A stretch of DNA of 6,628 bases from Spirosoma fluviale (lineage in GTDB: Bacteria; Bacteroidota; Bacteroidia; Cytophagales; Spirosomataceae): assembly GCA_945860325.1 (NCBI GenBank), contig CAMARL010000104.1, positions 1 to 6,628 on the forward strand. The letters run 5' to 3'. Positions 6,446-6,628 of the stretch are shown in pieces. The notes beneath the pieces are model-generated. The model was not told where the DNA came from. It did not search any database and saw only the letters and a list, made by a program, of their open reading frames with translations. The position numbers were made by a program, and so were the translations under genes. The first letter of the stretch is position 1. Each line of letters starts with the position of its first letter.

Positions 6446-6553
6446 TGATTGACAATTTCTAAAGCAGAGCTTCAGCAACCAGCTTTACTAAATTTTCAAA
6501 TTTAGCAAAGCTAAAGGGGGCATTTGATTTATGCAATAAAAAAACTGATAATC
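6446..6553. other. Gene-free spacer between the operon end and the convergent gene
   Basis: There are 108 bases between the nuclease stop and the stop of the minus-strand gene entering from the right. I find no open reading frame with coding character. A weak 7-bp stem with one A-C mismatch and an AGA loop lies at 6459-6475, a strong imperfect hairpin at 6481-6512, and the left arm of the terminator hairpin at 6538-6549. There is no tRNA-like fold and no promoter that I would support. Confidence 0.6.
6481..6512. repeat. 14-bp imperfect inverted repeat downstream of the operon
   Basis: AGCTTTACTAAATT (6481-6494) pairs with AATTTAGCAAAGCT (6499-6512) with one A-C mismatch and a 4-base loop TTCA. 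No T-tract follows on either strand; on the plus strand it is followed by AAAGGGGG. It is therefore not a standard intrinsic terminator. It could protect the 3' end of the operon mRNA from exonucleases or be a leftover of a small repeat element; I cannot tell which. Confidence 0.6.
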
Positions 6554-6583
6554 TTATTTTAATAAGTATTCAATCAGTTTTTT
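6538..6583. terminator. Bidirectional intrinsic terminator
   Basis: AAAAAACTGAT (6539-6549) and ATCAGTTTTTT (6573-6583) are perfect 11-base reverse complements. An inner stem CTTATT/AATAAG lies at 6553-6558 and 6561-6566. The structure ends in a run of six T on the plus strand and seven T on the minus strand, so it could end both the hydrolase operon and the convergent gene. The stems are AT-rich, which makes it a weak hairpin. The minus-strand gene's last codons and stop lie within it. Confidence 0.65.
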
Positions 6584-6628
6584 GGAGGCTTTGAAGTTTT
6601 CGAATTCCAACGGAGTTCTTCGATTATT
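6554..6628 (-). CDS. C-terminal fragment of an unidentified convergent gene
   Basis: Reading the minus strand inward from the right edge gives 24 open codons and a TAA at 6556-6554. The peptide is NNRRTPLEFENFKASKKLIE followed by YLLK. It looks like a real helical, lysine-rich protein C-terminus, and the terminator-like hairpin placed across its stop supports a gene end here. I do not recognise the family from this short piece, and it gives no basis for a function. Transcription converges on the hydrolase operon. Confidence 0.5.
   Translation of the reverse strand, partial: NNRRTPLEFENFKASKKLIEYLLK

Overview
The window looks like a chromosomal segment of an AT-rich Bacteroidota bacterium. 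I would guess a Cytophagales-type environmental species, but the sequence does not fix the genus. The guess rests on start codons preceded by AT-rich sequence with no Shine-Dalgarno motif, densely overlapping genes, several exported hydrolases in one cluster, and a GH20 hexosaminidase of the Bacteroidota kind.

Layout. At the left edge, on the minus strand, is the N-terminal part of an Amt ammonium channel (239 down to the window start). A 100-base divergent intergenic region (240-339) separates it from a compact plus-strand cluster of six genes that fills 340-6445: a Tat-type exported type-B carboxylesterase; an exported GH20 beta-N-acetylhexosaminidase; MadL and MadM, the two subunits of a malonate:sodium symporter-type carrier; an exported alpha/beta-hydrolase esterase broken by a frameshift; and an exported DRGH-motif DNA/RNA non-specific endonuclease. 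Gaps are 7, -1, 1, -4 and -4 bases, so this is very probably one operon with coupled translation. After it come 108 bases without a gene, holding a long imperfect hairpin. A terminator-like hairpin follows, overlapping the last codons of an unidentified convergent minus-strand gene whose C-terminus enters from the right edge.

How the genes may work together. Four of the six products carry export signals and are hydrolases of esters, N-acetylhexosaminides or nucleic acids; the other two form a carboxylate transporter. This reads as a scavenging operon: extracytoplasmic enzymes break up esterified amino-sugar material and nucleic acid, and MadLM imports a released carboxylate. No malonate decarboxylase genes are present, so either the acid is handled elsewhere in the genome or this MadLM pair carries something else. 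That link is inference.

Most notable points: the madLM pair inside a hydrolase operon; the split esterase, whose nucleophile and Asp/His lie in different frames, with a possible but unproven -1 slippery site in the overlap; and a perfect 10-bp hairpin in the signal-peptide codons of the nuclease. I see no RNA genes, CRISPR arrays, insertion sequences or other clear mobile elements.
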